Assembly (NCBI RefSeq): GCF_000282475.1
Contig: NZ_AKJF01000005.1
Location: 1 to 64,000, forward strand
Length of the DNA stretch: 64,000 nt
Direction of reading: 5' to 3'
From: Pseudomonas sp. GM78
Lineage (GTDB): Bacteria > Pseudomonadota > Gammaproteobacteria > Pseudomonadales > Pseudomonadaceae
The notes beneath the pieces were generated by a model that ran no database searches, was not told the DNA's origin, and worked only from the letters and a program-made list of their open reading frames with translations. Below, piece by piece: positions 1-10,909 of the stretch. Each line of letters begins with the position of its first letter. The first letter of the stretch is position 1. A program made the position numbers and the translations under genes.

Positions 1-536
1 GGCTGGCGGATCGAACCGCCGGTGTCGGTGCCGGTGGCGGCAGGCAGCAGGCGAGCGGCCACCGCAGCAGCGGAACCACCGGACGAACCGCCCGGCACGT
101 GTTCCAGGTTCCACGGGTTTTTCACCGCGCCGTAGTAACTCGACTCGTTGGCCGAGCCCATGGCGAATTCGTCCATGTTGGTCTTGCCCAGGGTCACGGC
201 CCCGGCAGCGGACAGCTTGGCGACGACGGTGGCGTCGTACGGCGCCTTGAAGTTGTCGAGCATCTTCGAGCCGCAGCTGGTGCGTATGCCCTGGGTGCAG
301 AACAGGTCCTTGTGGGCGATCGGCGCACCCAGTAGCGCGCCGTTCTCACCATTGGCGCGGCGTGCGTCAGCGGCTTTCGCCTGCGTGAGCGCCAGCTCTT
401 CGGTGAGGCTGATGAAGCTGTTGAGCTGCGGGTCGAGCTGGGCGATGCGCGCCAGCAGGGCTTTGGTCAGCTCTTCGGAGGAAAACTTTTTATCGGCGAG
501 TCCGCGGGCGATCTCGGCCAGAGTCAATTGATGCAT
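1..536 (-). CDS. gatA: Asp-tRNA(Asn)/Glu-tRNA(Gln) amidotransferase subunit A, partial
   Basis: This is the N-terminal 178 residues of the amidase subunit of GatCAB, which converts mischarged Glu-tRNA(Gln) and Asp-tRNA(Asn) to the amidated forms. The rest lies beyond the left window edge. The amidase signature is visible: [10 protein letters not shown] carries the catalytic Lys, and the [13 protein letters not shown] run and the [10 protein letters not shown] run carry the Ser residues of the Ser-Ser-Lys triad. The start is ATG at 536 (protein begins [10 protein letters not shown]), 16 bases after the gatC stop, so the two genes form an operon on the minus strand. Nothing abnormal is seen in the visible part. 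Confidence 0.96.
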   Translation of the reverse strand, partial: MHQLTLAEIARGLADKKFSSEELTKALLARIAQLDPQLNSFISLTEELALTQAKAADARRANGENGALLGAPIAHKDLFCTQGIRTSCGSKMLDNFKAPYDATVVAKLSAAGAVTLGKTNMDEFAMGSANESSYYGAVKNPWNLEHVPGGSSGGSAAAVAARLLPAATGTDTGGSIRQ

Positions 537-552
537 TGCAGGCTCTTTCCCT

Positions 553-840
553 TTAGTCGATGACTTTCGGAACCAGGTACAGGCCGTTTTCGACCGCTGG
601 TGCGATGGACTGGTAGGCCTCGCGATTGTTGCTCTCGGTCACGACGTCTGCACGCAGGCGCTGGCTGGCTTCCAGTGGGTGGGCGAGCGGCTCGATACCA
701 TCGGTATTGACCGCCTGCATTTCGTCGACCAGCCCGAGAATGCTGTTGAGGGCCGAAGTAATGTGTGGAAGATCGGCATCATTTAGGCCAAGGCAGGCCA
801 GATGAGCGATTTTTTCCACGTCGGAGCGTTCAAGCGCCAT
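553..840 (-). CDS. gatC: Asp-tRNA(Asn)/Glu-tRNA(Gln) amidotransferase subunit C
   Basis: A 95-residue protein of the usual GatC length. GatC is the small subunit that wraps around and stabilises GatA in the GatCAB complex. The N-terminal helix [18 protein letters not shown] and the central [18 protein letters not shown] segment are typical of the family. It is the first gene of the gatCA(B) operon and is divergent from mreB; the shared spacer (841-1051) must hold both promoters. Confidence 0.95.
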   Translation of the reverse strand: MALERSDVEKIAHLACLGLNDADLPHITSALNSILGLVDEMQAVNTDGIEPLAHPLEASQRLRADVVTESNNREAYQSIAPAVENGLYLVPKVID

Positions 841-978
841 TGGGATTCTCCAGTGGAAAACAAGACGGACGGCGTCCGTGTGTTAGATTGTCGGAACACT
901 ACCGCACTTCTACGGTCATATGGCCGCGATTGTGGGGCTTGGTGCACAGAAAAGCGGCCAATTTAACATATTGGCGCC

Positions 979-1007
979 TTGCCCAAAATCCCTGTCGTTG
1001 TTAGAGT
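979..1007 (+). promoter_or_regulatory. Candidate sigma-70 promoter for mreB
   Basis: TTGCCC at 979-984 and TAGAGT at 1002-1007 are separated by 17 bases and lie about 45 bases before the mreB ATG. The match to -35/-10 consensus is partial. The assignment rests on position in the divergent gatC/mreB spacer. Confidence 0.35.
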
Positions 1008-1039
1008 TTGCCGCACTTTTTTACCCACGCGTTGCCTAG

Positions 1040-2089
<1,050 letters not shown>

Positions 2090-2230
2090 GTCGCCGGATC
2101 GCCTCCATGCTGTGAGCGCGCAGGCGGCACTTTGCAGTGCTGCCTGTTCGCGTTTATCTTCTGTCGTCTGCATCCAGGCCGGTTTGATGCCGTATGAATA
2201 AAGAGAACATTTGCCTGGGAGGAGCGGCTT

Positions 2231-3352
2231 ATTAAACCGCTTTTCACCAAGGGTCCCTCACTGGGCGTGCGCTTGTTGGTGCTGGTCGTGCTATCGGTCG
2301 CGCTGATGGTGGTCGATGCCCGCTTCACACTGCTCAAGCCAGTGCGTAGCCAGATGTCGCTGGCGCTGATGCAGTCTTACTGGATCACCGACCTGCCGCA
2401 GCGGCTATGGCAGGGTGTGGCCAGCCAGTTTGGCAGCCGCACCGAACTGGTCGCCGAAAACGAAAAACTCAAGAGCGAGAACCTGCTGTTGCAGGGGCGC
2501 ATGCAAAAACTTGCCTCCCTCACCGAGCAGAACGTTCGGCTGCGCGAGTTGCTCAACTCTTCGGCGCTGGTCAACGAAAAGGTCGAAGTGGCCGAACTGA
2601 TCGGCATGGACCCCAACCCGTTCACCCATCGCATCATCATCAACAAGGGTGAGCGCGACGGCGTGGTGCTCGGTCAGCCGGTACTCGATGCCCGTGGCCT
2701 GATGGGCCAGGTGGTCGAGTTGATGCCCTACACCTCCCGGGTCCTGTTGCTGACCGACTCCACCCACAGCATTCCGGTACAGGTCAACCGCAACGGCCTG
2801 CGCGCCATTGCCAGCGGCACCGGCAACCCGGAGCGCCTTGAGCTGCGCCACGTGGCCGATACCGCCGATATCAAGGAAGGCGACCTGTTGGTCAGTTCCG
2901 GCCTCGGCCAGCGCTTCCCGGCGGGCTACCCGGTGGCGACGGTCAAGGAAGTGATCCACGATTCCGGTCAGCCTTTCGCCATTGTTCGCGCCGTTCCGAC
3001 CGCCGCCTTGAACCGCAGCCGATACCTGCTGCTGGTGTTCAGCGACACCCGCACGGCCGAAGAACGCGCCAACGATGCGGCCCAGGCCCAGGAAAGCCTG
3101 GATGCGCAGGGCGGTGGGCCGATCATTCCGGCAACCGTGCCGAGGCCGGCAGTTGTACCGGCGGCTGTTGCGGCTCCCGCTGCTCCGGCGACTCCAGCAG
3201 CGGCCGCGCCGGCTGCCACGACCCCGGCCAAACCTGCCGCCAAACCTACCGCGACGGCACCCGCCAAGCTACCGGCGGCGCAGCCCGCTGTCGTCAAGCC
3301 TGCTGCCAAACCGCCAGTCTCCGCGCCGGCTACCACTGGGGGACGAGAATAA
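2231..3352 (+). CDS. mreC: Rod shape-determining protein MreC (probable ATT start)
   Basis: Inner-membrane, periplasm-facing scaffold of the elongasome that contacts MreB, MreD and PBP2. The order is a membrane segment ([16 protein letters not shown]), a coiled coil ([19 protein letters not shown]) and the beta-rich MreC core ([22 protein letters not shown]). Start choice: GGGAGGAG at 2218-2225 is a strong ribosome site and sits correctly for ATT at 2231 ([14 protein letters not shown]), whereas the GTG at 2267 lacks one and would truncate the cytoplasmic end. The last 70 or so residues are a Pro/Ala-rich tail. The stop overlaps the mreD start by one base. Confidence 0.93.
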   Translation: MKPLFTKGPSLGVRLLVLVVLSVALMVVDARFTLLKPVRSQMSLALMQSYWITDLPQRLWQGVASQFGSRTELVAENEKLKSENLLLQGRMQKLASLTEQNVRLRELLNSSALVNEKVEVAELIGMDPNPFTHRIIINKGERDGVVLGQPVLDARGLMGQVVELMPYTSRVLLLTDSTHSIPVQVNRNGLRAIASGTGNPERLELRHVADTADIKEGDLLVSSGLGQRFPAGYPVATVKEVIHDSGQPFAIVRAVPTAALNRSRYLLLVFSDTRTAEERANDAAQAQESLDAQGGGPIIPATVPRPAVVPAAVAAPAAPATPAAAAPAATTPAKPAAKPTATAPAKLPAAQPAVVKPAAKPPVSAPATTGGRE

Positions 3353-3843
3353 TGGTCGGTGTTACTGCTTCCCGAAACGGCTGGATCGTCTGGCTGACTT
3401 TCGCCGTCGGCATGTTGCTCAGCGTATCGCCGCTGCCGCAATTCATGGAAATCCTGCGCCCGCTGTGGCTGGCCTTGCTGCTGGCGTTCTGGGCGTTGGC
3501 CCTGCCGCAGAAAGTCGGGATGGTCACCGCGTGGTGCCTGGGCCTGGCCGAGGACGTGCTGTACGGCACGCTGCTGGGCCAGAATGCATTGATCCTGACG
3601 CTCATCACCTACCTGGTGCTGGCGCTGCAACAACGCCTGCGAATGTTCCCGATGTGGCAGCAGAGCCTGGTGATCCTGGTGATCTTCGGCCTCGCCCAGC
3701 TGGTACAGCTATGGCTCAGTGCCCTGACCGGCAACCGTCAGCCAACCCTGGCGCTGGTATTGCCGGCACTGGTCAGTGCGTTGCTCTGGCCTTGGGTCAG
3801 CTTCGGTTTGCGCGGATTGCGTCGACGCTACAAAATCAATTAA
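3352..3843 (+). CDS. mreD: Rod shape-determining protein MreD
   Basis: A 163-residue polytopic inner-membrane protein, the usual size for MreD. About five hydrophobic helices are visible, including [34 protein letters not shown] and [18 protein letters not shown]. It acts with MreB and MreC in elongation. Its ATG shares a base with the mreC stop (TAATG), which indicates translational coupling. Confidence 0.95.
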   Translation: MVGVTASRNGWIVWLTFAVGMLLSVSPLPQFMEILRPLWLALLLAFWALALPQKVGMVTAWCLGLAEDVLYGTLLGQNALILTLITYLVLALQQRLRMFPMWQQSLVILVIFGLAQLVQLWLSALTGNRQPTLALVLPALVSALLWPWVSFGLRGLRRRYKIN

Positions 3844-3875
3844 TTCGCTCAGGCATTAGACAGGGAGAGGTCTTG

Positions 3876-4472
3876 ATGAAACGGTTGTACCTCGCCTCTG
3901 GCTCACCGCGTCGGCGTGAACTGCTCACGCAGATCGGCGTGCCGTTCACCGCCATCAGTGCGGATATCGACGAAACCCCTTTGACTCATGAATCCCCGTC
4001 GGCCTATGTCGAGCGCCTGGCGCGCGGCAAGGCCGAGGCCGGGCGCGGCGCCGTCTCGTCTGAAGCATCCTGCTGCGTGCTCGGTGCAGATACTGCCGTG
4101 GTGCTCGACGGAAAAATTCTTGGCAAACCAGTTGATGAAGACGACGCGTGCGCCATGCTGAAGATGTTATCCGGGCGCGAGCATCAGGTCCTGACCGCGA
4201 TTGCGCTGCTCGACGGTGAGCGTTGCGAGTCTTTGGTGGTCACCAGTCACGTACGTTTTCGTGAGATCAGCCCTGATGAAGCGGCGGCCTATTGGGCCAG
4301 CGGCGAACCCCGGGACAAGGCCGGTGGCTATGGCATTCAAGGATTGGGCGCGGTGTTTGTCGCCGGGCTCACTGGAAGTTACTCGGCGGTGGTTGGACTG
4401 CCGCTGTGCGAAACCGCGCAACTGCTCGGCCATTTCGGCATACCCTGTTGGCAACCCAATAACGCGCACTAA
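3876..4472 (+). CDS. maf: Maf family nucleoside triphosphate pyrophosphatase
   Basis: A 198-residue house-cleaning dTTP/UTP pyrophosphatase of the Maf/YhdE type. The N-terminal signature [14 protein letters not shown], the SADIDETPL segment, the catalytic-acid region [19 protein letters not shown] and the C-terminal GGYGIQG motif are all present. The ATG at 3876 follows a GGGAGAGG ribosome site; the reading frame is open further upstream but that part is not Maf-like. It lies between mreD and rng, the arrangement common in gammaproteobacteria. Confidence 0.95.
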   Translation: MKRLYLASGSPRRRELLTQIGVPFTAISADIDETPLTHESPSAYVERLARGKAEAGRGAVSSEASCCVLGADTAVVLDGKILGKPVDEDDACAMLKMLSGREHQVLTAIALLDGERCESLVVTSHVRFREISPDEAAAYWASGEPRDKAGGYGIQGLGAVFVAGLTGSYSAVVGLPLCETAQLLGHFGIPCWQPNNAH

Positions 4473-4520
4473 GCGTCGTAGCTGGCCATTATCGTGAACA
4501 TGCCTGAACGAGACCCTGCC

Positions 4521-5978
4521 ATGAGTGAAGAGATCCTGATCAACATCACGCCGATGGAATCGCGCGTGGCGGTGGTCGAAAACGGTGTCCTGCAAGAAGT
4601 TCATGTCGAGCGCACGCAAAAGCGCGGGATCGTCGGCAACATCTACAAAGGCAAGGTCGTGCGGGTATTGCCCGGCATGCAGGCGGCGTTCGTCGATATC
4701 GGCCTGGACCGCGCCGCGTTCATTCATGCGTCGGAAATCTCCATGCGTGAAGGTCCCGCAGTCGAGAGCATCAGTGCGCTGGTGCACGAAGGCCAGAGCC
4801 TGGTGGTGCAAGTCACCAAGGACCCCATCGGCTCCAAAGGTGCGCGCTTGACGACGCAGCTGTCGATCCCTTCGCGTTATCTGGTGTACATGCCGCGCAC
4901 CGCTCACGTCGGTATTTCGCTGAAAATCGAAGACGAAGCCGAGCGCGAACGCCTCAAGCAGGTGGTCACCGATTGCGTGGCCAAGGAAGGCATCAAGGAA
5001 GCGGGCGGGTTCATCCTGCGCACGGCGGCCGAAGGCGCCGGGGCCGATGAAATCCTCATGGACATCCGCTATCTGCGCAGGCTGTGGGACCAGATCAGCG
5101 AGCAGATCAAAACCATCAGCGCGCCGAGTGTGATCTATGAAGATCTCGGCCTGGCGCTGCGCACGTTACGTGACCTGGTGAGCCCGAAAATCGAGAAAAT
5201 CCGCATCGACTCCCGGGAAACCTTCCAGAAAACCACGCAGTTCGTCGCCGAATTGATGCCGGAGATCGCCGATCGTCTGGAGCATTATCCGGGCGAGCGG
5301 CCGATTTTCGACCTGTACGGTGTCGAAGATGAAATCCAGAAGGCCCTCGAGCGCAAAGTCCCGTTGAAGTCTGGCGGTTACCTGGTGGTCGACCCGGCGG
5401 AAGCCATGAGCACCATCGACGTCAATACCGGGGCGTTTGTCGGGCATCGCAACCTTGAAGAAACCATCTTCAAGACCAACCTCGAAGCCGCCACCGCCAT
5501 TGCTCGTCAGCTGAGGCTGCGCAACCTGGGCGGGATCATCATCATCGACTTCATCGACATGGAAGACGAAGAACACCAGCGCCAGGTGCTGCGCACGCTC
5601 GAGAAGCAATTGGAGCGCGACCACGCCAAGACCAACATCATCGGTATCACCGAGTTGGGCCTGGTGCAGATGACCCGCAAGCGCACCCGCGAAAGCCTCG
5701 AACAGGTCCTGTGCGAGCCATGCACCAGTTGCCAGGGGCGCGGCAAGCTGAAGACTCCCGAAACCATTTGCTACGAAATCTTCCGCGAAATCCTGCGTGA
5801 GGCTCGCGCCTATCAAGCGGAAGGCTATCGTGTATTGGCGAACCAGCGAGTCGTCGACCGCCTGCTCGATGAAGAGTCGGGTAACGTCGCCGAACTTGAA
5901 GGGTTTATCGGGCGCACCATCCGGTTCCAGGTCGAAACCATGTATTCCCAGGAACAATACGACGTCGTGCTGCTCTGA
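4521..5978 (+). CDS. rng: Ribonuclease G
   Basis: A 485-residue endoribonuclease of the RNase E/G family that trims the 5' end of 16S rRNA and helps mRNA decay. The N-terminal S1 domain (RGIVGNIYKGKVVRVLPGMQ), the catalytic magnesium site around DVNTGAFVG and IIDFIDMEDEEH, and the zinc-link CEPCTSCQGRG are visible. It lacks the long C-terminal scaffold of RNase E. The start was set at ATG 4521 (MSEEILINITP) to match family N-termini, although an upstream in-frame GTG exists at 4494. Confidence 0.97.
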   Translation: MSEEILINITPMESRVAVVENGVLQEVHVERTQKRGIVGNIYKGKVVRVLPGMQAAFVDIGLDRAAFIHASEISMREGPAVESISALVHEGQSLVVQVTKDPIGSKGARLTTQLSIPSRYLVYMPRTAHVGISLKIEDEAERERLKQVVTDCVAKEGIKEAGGFILRTAAEGAGADEILMDIRYLRRLWDQISEQIKTISAPSVIYEDLGLALRTLRDLVSPKIEKIRIDSRETFQKTTQFVAELMPEIADRLEHYPGERPIFDLYGVEDEIQKALERKVPLKSGGYLVVDPAEAMSTIDVNTGAFVGHRNLEETIFKTNLEAATAIARQLRLRNLGGIIIIDFIDMEDEEHQRQVLRTLEKQLERDHAKTNIIGITELGLVQMTRKRTRESLEQVLCEPCTSCQGRGKLKTPETICYEIFREILREARAYQAEGYRVLANQRVVDRLLDEESGNVAELEGFIGRTIRFQVETMYSQEQYDVVLL

Positions 5979-6053
5979 ACTGCTACGCCCTGAATTTTCC
6001 TGAACGGCTGGCCTCAGCTTTCTGCAGAACTTTTGCCATGGGAGCCAACTGAC

Positions 6054-9000
6054 ATGGAGCGTCTGACACGCATATTGGCCGCACTGACCCGCTGGGGTCT
6101 GGGCCTGTGCGCGTTGGTTTTGGTGGTGATGGCGTTGTACGTCAGCCTTGGCCGGGAACTGGCGCCGTTGGTGGCCGAGTACCGTGCAGAAGTCGAAACC
6201 AAGGCCAGCGAGGCCTTGGGCATGCCCCTGCAAATCGGCGAGTTGAAAGGCAGCTGGAGTGACTTCGCGCCCATCTTGTCGGCTCACGATGTGACAGTCG
6301 GCGAGGGTGCCAACGCCCTGCACCTGGAAAACGTACGGGCTGTCCCGGACGTGTGGGCCAGTCTGCTGGCACGCGACGTGCGTATCGCCAATCTTGAACT
6401 CAATGGCCTGAAGATCAGCCTCAAGCAAGGCGATGACGGCGCGTGGGGGCTGGAAGGTTTGCCGGTCAAGGACGATCAGCCCCTCGATCCGGAGCAGTTG
6501 CTCAACCGCATGCAGATGATCCAGCAGCTGTCGGTACTCGACAGCCAGGTCACCTTGCAGCCGTGGGGAGAATCGCCGCTGACCCTGACATACGTCGGTG
6601 CGACGCTGAAAGCCGGCGCATCCCGCCAGCGATTCGATGCCCGCTTGACCCTGCCCGATGGCCAGCCTTTGGCCTTGAGTGTGCGTACCCGTATTCGTGC
6701 CAGCCAGTGGAAGGATGGCGAAGCGCAAGTCTATGTGAGCTTGCCGCAGAGCGACTGGTCGAAATGGTTGCCCGAAACCCTGACCCAGCAATGGAATTTC
6801 TCCGAGATCAAGGCCGGTGGCGAGCTGTGGGCAACCTGGGGCAAGGGCGCCTTGCAAAGCGGCGCCGTGCGTTTGAATGCGCCGCAATTCAAAGGTGCCT
6901 ATGCCGAGCGCAAGCCGATCCAGGTCAACAACCTGGCGCTTAACGCTTATTTCCAGCGCAGCGTCGAGGGCATGCTGGTAACGGTTGACTCCCTGGCCAT
7001 GAACCTTGGCGAGACCCGTTGGGAATCGCGTCTGCAATTCAAGCAGACCGAAGCCGTAGACCGGACGCAAAATCTCTGGCACCTGCAAGCCGACCGTCTC
7101 GACCTGACGCCACTCACACCTTTGCTCAATGCCCTGGCGCCATTGCCGGACGGTGTCGCCAAGGTGGTCGAGCGGCTCAAGGTTACCGGTGGGTTGCGCA
7201 ACGTACTGATCGACGTGAAGCCCAATGCTACCGACGACAGCCGGTTCAGCTTCGCGGCCAACCTCGACCGCGTCGGCTTTGACGCGTATCACGGCGCCCC
7301 CGCGGCACGCAATGTCACGGGCAGCATCAGCGGCGACCTTGGCCATGGCGAGTTGCGCATGGACAGCAAGGATTTCATGCTGCACCTGGACCCGATTTTC
7401 GCCAAGCCATGGCAATACATCCAGGCCAACGCGACCTTGACCTGGAAGCTCGACAAGGAAAGTTTCACCTTGATCGCGCCGTACCTGAAGGTACTGGGCG
7501 AGGAAGGCAAGATTGCCGGCGACTTCCTGATCCGCCTGTTTTTCGACGAGACGCAGGAAGACTACATGGACTTGCGGGTCGGTCTGGTGGACGGCGACGG
7601 TCGTTACACCGCCAAATACCTGCCGACCGTCCTCAGCCCGGCCCTGGACGAATGGCTGCGCACGGCGATTCTCAAAGGTGCCGTGGATCAGGGGTTCTTC
7701 CAGTACCAAGGCTCCTTGAACCATGGCGCGGAGGAAACAGCCCGCAGCATCAGCCTGTTTTTCAAGGTCCACGATGCCGAGCTGGCGTTTCAGCCTGGCT
7801 GGCCGCATGTCAGCAAGGTCACGGGTGACGTGTTCGTCGAAGACAGTGGCGTGCGGATCCTGGCCAGCAAGGGGCAATTGCTCGACACCCAGGTTCGCGA
7901 CATCTACGTCAATATTCCCCACGTGCCTGCCGGGCACAACAGTCACCTTTTTCTCGATGGCGCGTTCGCCGGCGGATTGGGCGACGGTCTGAAAATTCTC
8001 AAGGAAGCGCCGATCGGCACAGCCGAGACGTTCGCTGGCTGGGAAGGCGAGGGCGATCTGCAAGGCAAGCTGAAGCTTGATATCCCGCTGGCCAAGGGCG
8101 AACAGCCGAAGATCCTGGTTGATTTCAAGACGGCAAAGGCCCGCCTGAAACTGCCCGAGCCCCCCCTCGAGCTGACTCAGCTCAAGGGTGACTTCCGTTT
8201 CGACAGCAGCAAAGGGTTGAGCGGGCAGAACATCAGTGCACGCGCCTTCGATAAACCGGTGACTGCGCAGATTTTCGCCGATGGTCGCGAGGGCAAGCTC
8301 AATACCCGGGTCACCGCTTCCGGGCAGGTCGAAGTCAAGAAACTCACGGACTGGTTGAGCGTGACCCAGCCGTTGCCGGTGAGCGGCGTGATCCCGTATC
8401 AACTGCAACTGACCCTGGATGGCGCCGATAGTCAGTTGATGGTCAATTCCAATCTCAAGGGCGTAACGGTTGATTTGCCGGCGCCCTTCGGGATGGCTGC
8501 CGACGTGGGGCGCGATACGACGTTCCGCATGACCTTGCAGGGCCCCGAACGGCGCTACTGGGTGAACTACGGTGAATTGGCGAACTTCACGTTTGCCGCG
8601 CCGACCGGCAATTTTGCCAACGGTCGCGGCGAATTGTTCCTCGGCAATGGCAATGCCGTGCTGCCCGGGGCCAAGGGCCTGCGCATTCGTGGCGTGCTGT
8701 CGGAACTGGATGTCGGCCCGTGGCAGGATCTGGTGAGCAAATATGCCGGCCAAGACCCCGGCGGCAATGCCAAGCAGTTGCTCAGTGGTGCGGACATCAA
8801 GGTCGGCAAGCTCAGCGCCTTCGGCACCACGCTGGACCAGGCAGCGGTGCAGTTGACGCGCAAACCGTCTGCATGGGCCTTGCAACTCGACAGCCAGCAG
8901 GTCAAGGGCACCGCCAGCATCCCCGATGCCAAGGCCGCACCGATGGTGATCAACCTGCAAACCGTGCGGCTGCCGGCACCTGACCCAAAGGTCCTGGCCG

Positions 9001-9857
9001 ACGAAAACTCGCCGGATCCACTGGCCTCGGTAGACCCGAAAAATATCCCTGCGCTGGATATCACCATCAACCAGTTGTACCAGGGCAACGACCTGGTGGG
9101 CGCCTGGTCGTTGAAGGTGCGTCCGACCGCCAAGGGCATTGCACTCAACTCGCTGGATCTGGGCCTCAAGGGCATCCTGTTGCAAGGCAGCGGCGGTTGG
9201 GAAGGCGCGCCCGGCGCCAGCACCAGCTGGTACAAGGGGCGGATCAGTGGCAAGAACCTGGCGGATGTACTCAAGGGCTGGGGCTTTGCGCCGAGCGTCA
9301 CCAGCCAGGAATTTCGCATGGATGTCGACGGCCGCTGGCCCGGCTCGCCGGCATGGCTGGCGACCAAGCGTTTCTCCGGCACCCTCGATGCGTCGCTCAA
9401 GGAAGGCCAGTTTGTCGAGGTTGAAGGCAGTGCCCAGGCGTTGCGGGTGTTCGGCCTGCTCAACTTCAACTCCATTGGCCGCCGCTTGCGGCTGGACTTC
9501 TCCGACCTGTTCGGCAAAGGCATGAGCTATGACCGGGTCAAGGGCCTGCTGGTGGCGACCAACGGCGTGTACGTGACCCGCGAGCCAATCCGGCTGACGG
9601 GCCCGTCGAGCACCATCGAGCTCGATGGTACCCTGAACATGGTGGCCGATCAGATCGATGCGAAACTGCTGGTGACCTTGCCGGTGACCAACAACCTGCC
9701 CATTGCGGCGCTGATTGTCGGTGCACCGGCGATCGGCGGGGCGCTGTTCCTGATCGACAAGTTGATCGGTGATCGTGTGTCGCGTTTTGCCAGCGTGAAG
9801 TACAACGTCAAGGGGCCGTGGAAAGAGCCGAAAATAACCTTCGACAAGGCTTTTTGA
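6054..9857 (+). CDS. yhdP: YhdP family phospholipid transport protein (AsmA-like)
   Basis: A very large protein of 1267 residues, the same size as E. coli YhdP. It has one N-terminal membrane helix (LGLCALVLVVMALYVSL, residues 14-30), then a long periplasmic beta-rich region of AsmA/bridge-like lipid-transfer type ending in a C-terminal hydrophobic stretch (ALIVGAPAIGGALFLIDKLIG). Family members carry phospholipid from inner to outer membrane. The ATG at 6054 follows GGGAG. It is the last long gene of the mre-maf-rng unit. A long antisense frame covers the same DNA but is a codon-bias shadow. Confidence 0.93.
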   Translation: MERLTRILAALTRWGLGLCALVLVVMALYVSLGRELAPLVAEYRAEVETKASEALGMPLQIGELKGSWSDFAPILSAHDVTVGEGANALHLENVRAVPDVWASLLARDVRIANLELNGLKISLKQGDDGAWGLEGLPVKDDQPLDPEQLLNRMQMIQQLSVLDSQVTLQPWGESPLTLTYVGATLKAGASRQRFDARLTLPDGQPLALSVRTRIRASQWKDGEAQVYVSLPQSDWSKWLPETLTQQWNFSEIKAGGELWATWGKGALQSGAVRLNAPQFKGAYAERKPIQVNNLALNAYFQRSVEGMLVTVDSLAMNLGETRWESRLQFKQTEAVDRTQNLWHLQADRLDLTPLTPLLNALAPLPDGVAKVVERLKVTGGLRNVLIDVKPNATDDSRFSFAANLDRVGFDAYHGAPAARNVTGSISGDLGHGELRMDSKDFMLHLDPIFAKPWQYIQANATLTWKLDKESFTLIAPYLKVLGEEGKIAGDFLIRLFFDETQEDYMDLRVGLVDGDGRYTAKYLPTVLSPALDEWLRTAILKGAVDQGFFQYQGSLNHGAEETARSISLFFKVHDAELAFQPGWPHVSKVTGDVFVEDSGVRILASKGQLLDTQVRDIYVNIPHVPAGHNSHLFLDGAFAGGLGDGLKILKEAPIGTAETFAGWEGEGDLQGKLKLDIPLAKGEQPKILVDFKTAKARLKLPEPPLELTQLKGDFRFDSSKGLSGQNISARAFDKPVTAQIFADGREGKLNTRVTASGQVEVKKLTDWLSVTQPLPVSGVIPYQLQLTLDGADSQLMVNSNLKGVTVDLPAPFGMAADVGRDTTFRMTLQGPERRYWVNYGELANFTFAAPTGNFANGRGELFLGNGNAVLPGAKGLRIRGVLSELDVGPWQDLVSKYAGQDPGGNAKQLLSGADIKVGKLSAFGTTLDQAAVQLTRKPSAWALQLDSQQVKGTASIPDAKAAPMVINLQTVRLPAPDPKVLADENSPDPLASVDPKNIPALDITINQLYQGNDLVGAWSLKVRPTAKGIALNSLDLGLKGILLQGSGGWEGAPGASTSWYKGRISGKNLADVLKGWGFAPSVTSQEFRMDVDGRWPGSPAWLATKRFSGTLDASLKEGQFVEVEGSAQALRVFGLLNFNSIGRRLRLDFSDLFGKGMSYDRVKGLLVATNGVYVTREPIRLTGPSSTIELDGTLNMVADQIDAKLLVTLPVTNNLPIAALIVGAPAIGGALFLIDKLIGDRVSRFASVKYNVKGPWKEPKITFDKAF

Positions 9858-9918
9858 CGCCATCCTCCAAACCTATGGAGTAGCATGGCCGTAGGTTCCA
9901 ATGCTCCGACGCTAATCT

Positions 9919-10010
9919 CTGTAGGAGCGAGGCTTGCCCGCGAACCAGGCGCCGCGGTTTATCAGTACTACCGCGTTACCGTTCTTCGCCGGCAAGCCTG
10001 GCTCCTACAG
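9919..10010. repeat. REP-type imperfect inverted repeat
   Basis: It begins CTGTAGGAGCGAGGCTTGCC and ends with the near-inverse GGCAAGCCTGGCTCCTACAG, with a GC-rich centre. This is the REP pair form common in Pseudomonas intergenic DNA. It fills most of the yhdP to amidase gap. Confidence 0.8.
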
Positions 10011-10042
10011 GTGTGTGCTGAATTCCAGACTAAGGAAAGGCC

Positions 10043-10891
10043 ATGTCTGTAGCGGTGATTCAAATGGTCAGCCAGAGCGATGTGCTCTGGAATCTGGCCC
10101 GGGCGCGTCAGTTGCTGGAACAAGCAGCCGCGGGCGGTGCGAAATTGGCCGTGCTGCCGGAAAACTTCGCCGCCATGGGCCGGCGCGACATCGCCGATAT
10201 CGGCCGCGCCGAGGCGCTGGGCGAAGGTCCGATCCTGCCCTGGTTGAAACAGACGGCCCGCGACCTCAAGTTATGGATAGTGGCCGGCACCTTGCCGTTG
10301 CCGCCGGTGGATCAACCGACGGCCAAGGTGCATGCCTGTTCGTTGATGGTCGATGATCAGGGCGAAACGGTCGCTCGCTACGACAAGCTGCACTTGTTTG
10401 ACGTGGACGTGGCGGACAATCGCGGCCGTTATCGCGAATCCGATGACTATGCTTATGGCAGTGGCGTCGTGGTCGCGGATACACCGGTCGGGCGAGTCGG
10501 CCTGACGGTCTGTTACGACTTGCGCTTCCCGGAGCTCTACAGTGAATTACGGGCTGCCGGCGCGGAACTGATTACCGCACCGTCGGCTTTTACCGCCGTG
10601 ACCGGTGCCGCGCACTGGGACGTGCTGATTCGTGCGCGAGCCATCGAAACCCAGTGTTATGTGCTCGCGGCCGCCCAGGGTGGTACGCATCCAGGGCCAC
10701 GGGAAACCTGGGGCCATGCGGCGATTGTCGACCCATGGGGACGGGTGCTGGCGCAACAGGATCAAGGCGAGGCCGTGCTGCTGGCCGAACGCGATAGCAG
10801 CGAACAGGCGTCCATCCGGGCGCGGATGCCGGTGTCCAGTCACCGGCGCTTTTTCTCGCAGGGCGCCCAGCGGCCTGCCTCAGAACGATGA
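10043..10891 (+). CDS. Carbon-nitrogen hydrolase (Nit/omega-amidase family)
   Basis: A 282-residue nitrilase-superfamily amidase. The Glu-Lys-Cys triad is present: Glu40 in VLPENFAAMG, Lys in ARYDKLHLFD, and Cys in LTVCYDLRFPE. The sequence is closest in style to Nit1/Nit2 enzymes, which hydrolyse deaminated glutathione or omega-amides, but the exact substrate cannot be read from the sequence. It lies 18 bases before tldD on the same strand, an order conserved in Pseudomonas. Confidence 0.88.
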   Translation: MSVAVIQMVSQSDVLWNLARARQLLEQAAAGGAKLAVLPENFAAMGRRDIADIGRAEALGEGPILPWLKQTARDLKLWIVAGTLPLPPVDQPTAKVHACSLMVDDQGETVARYDKLHLFDVDVADNRGRYRESDDYAYGSGVVVADTPVGRVGLTVCYDLRFPELYSELRAAGAELITAPSAFTAVTGAAHWDVLIRARAIETQCYVLAAAQGGTHPGPRETWGHAAIVDPWGRVLAQQDQGEAVLLAERDSSEQASIRARMPVSSHRRFFSQGAQRPASER

Positions 10892-10909
10892 ATTTAAGGC
10901 GTAAAGCAT

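Noticed and set aside
5166-9863. A 1565-codon open frame on the minus strand
   Set aside because: It lies antisense to rng and yhdP, both clear family members. In GC-rich DNA the mirrored codon bias keeps antisense frames open. Its translation is rich in Gln, Arg and His and shows no domain.
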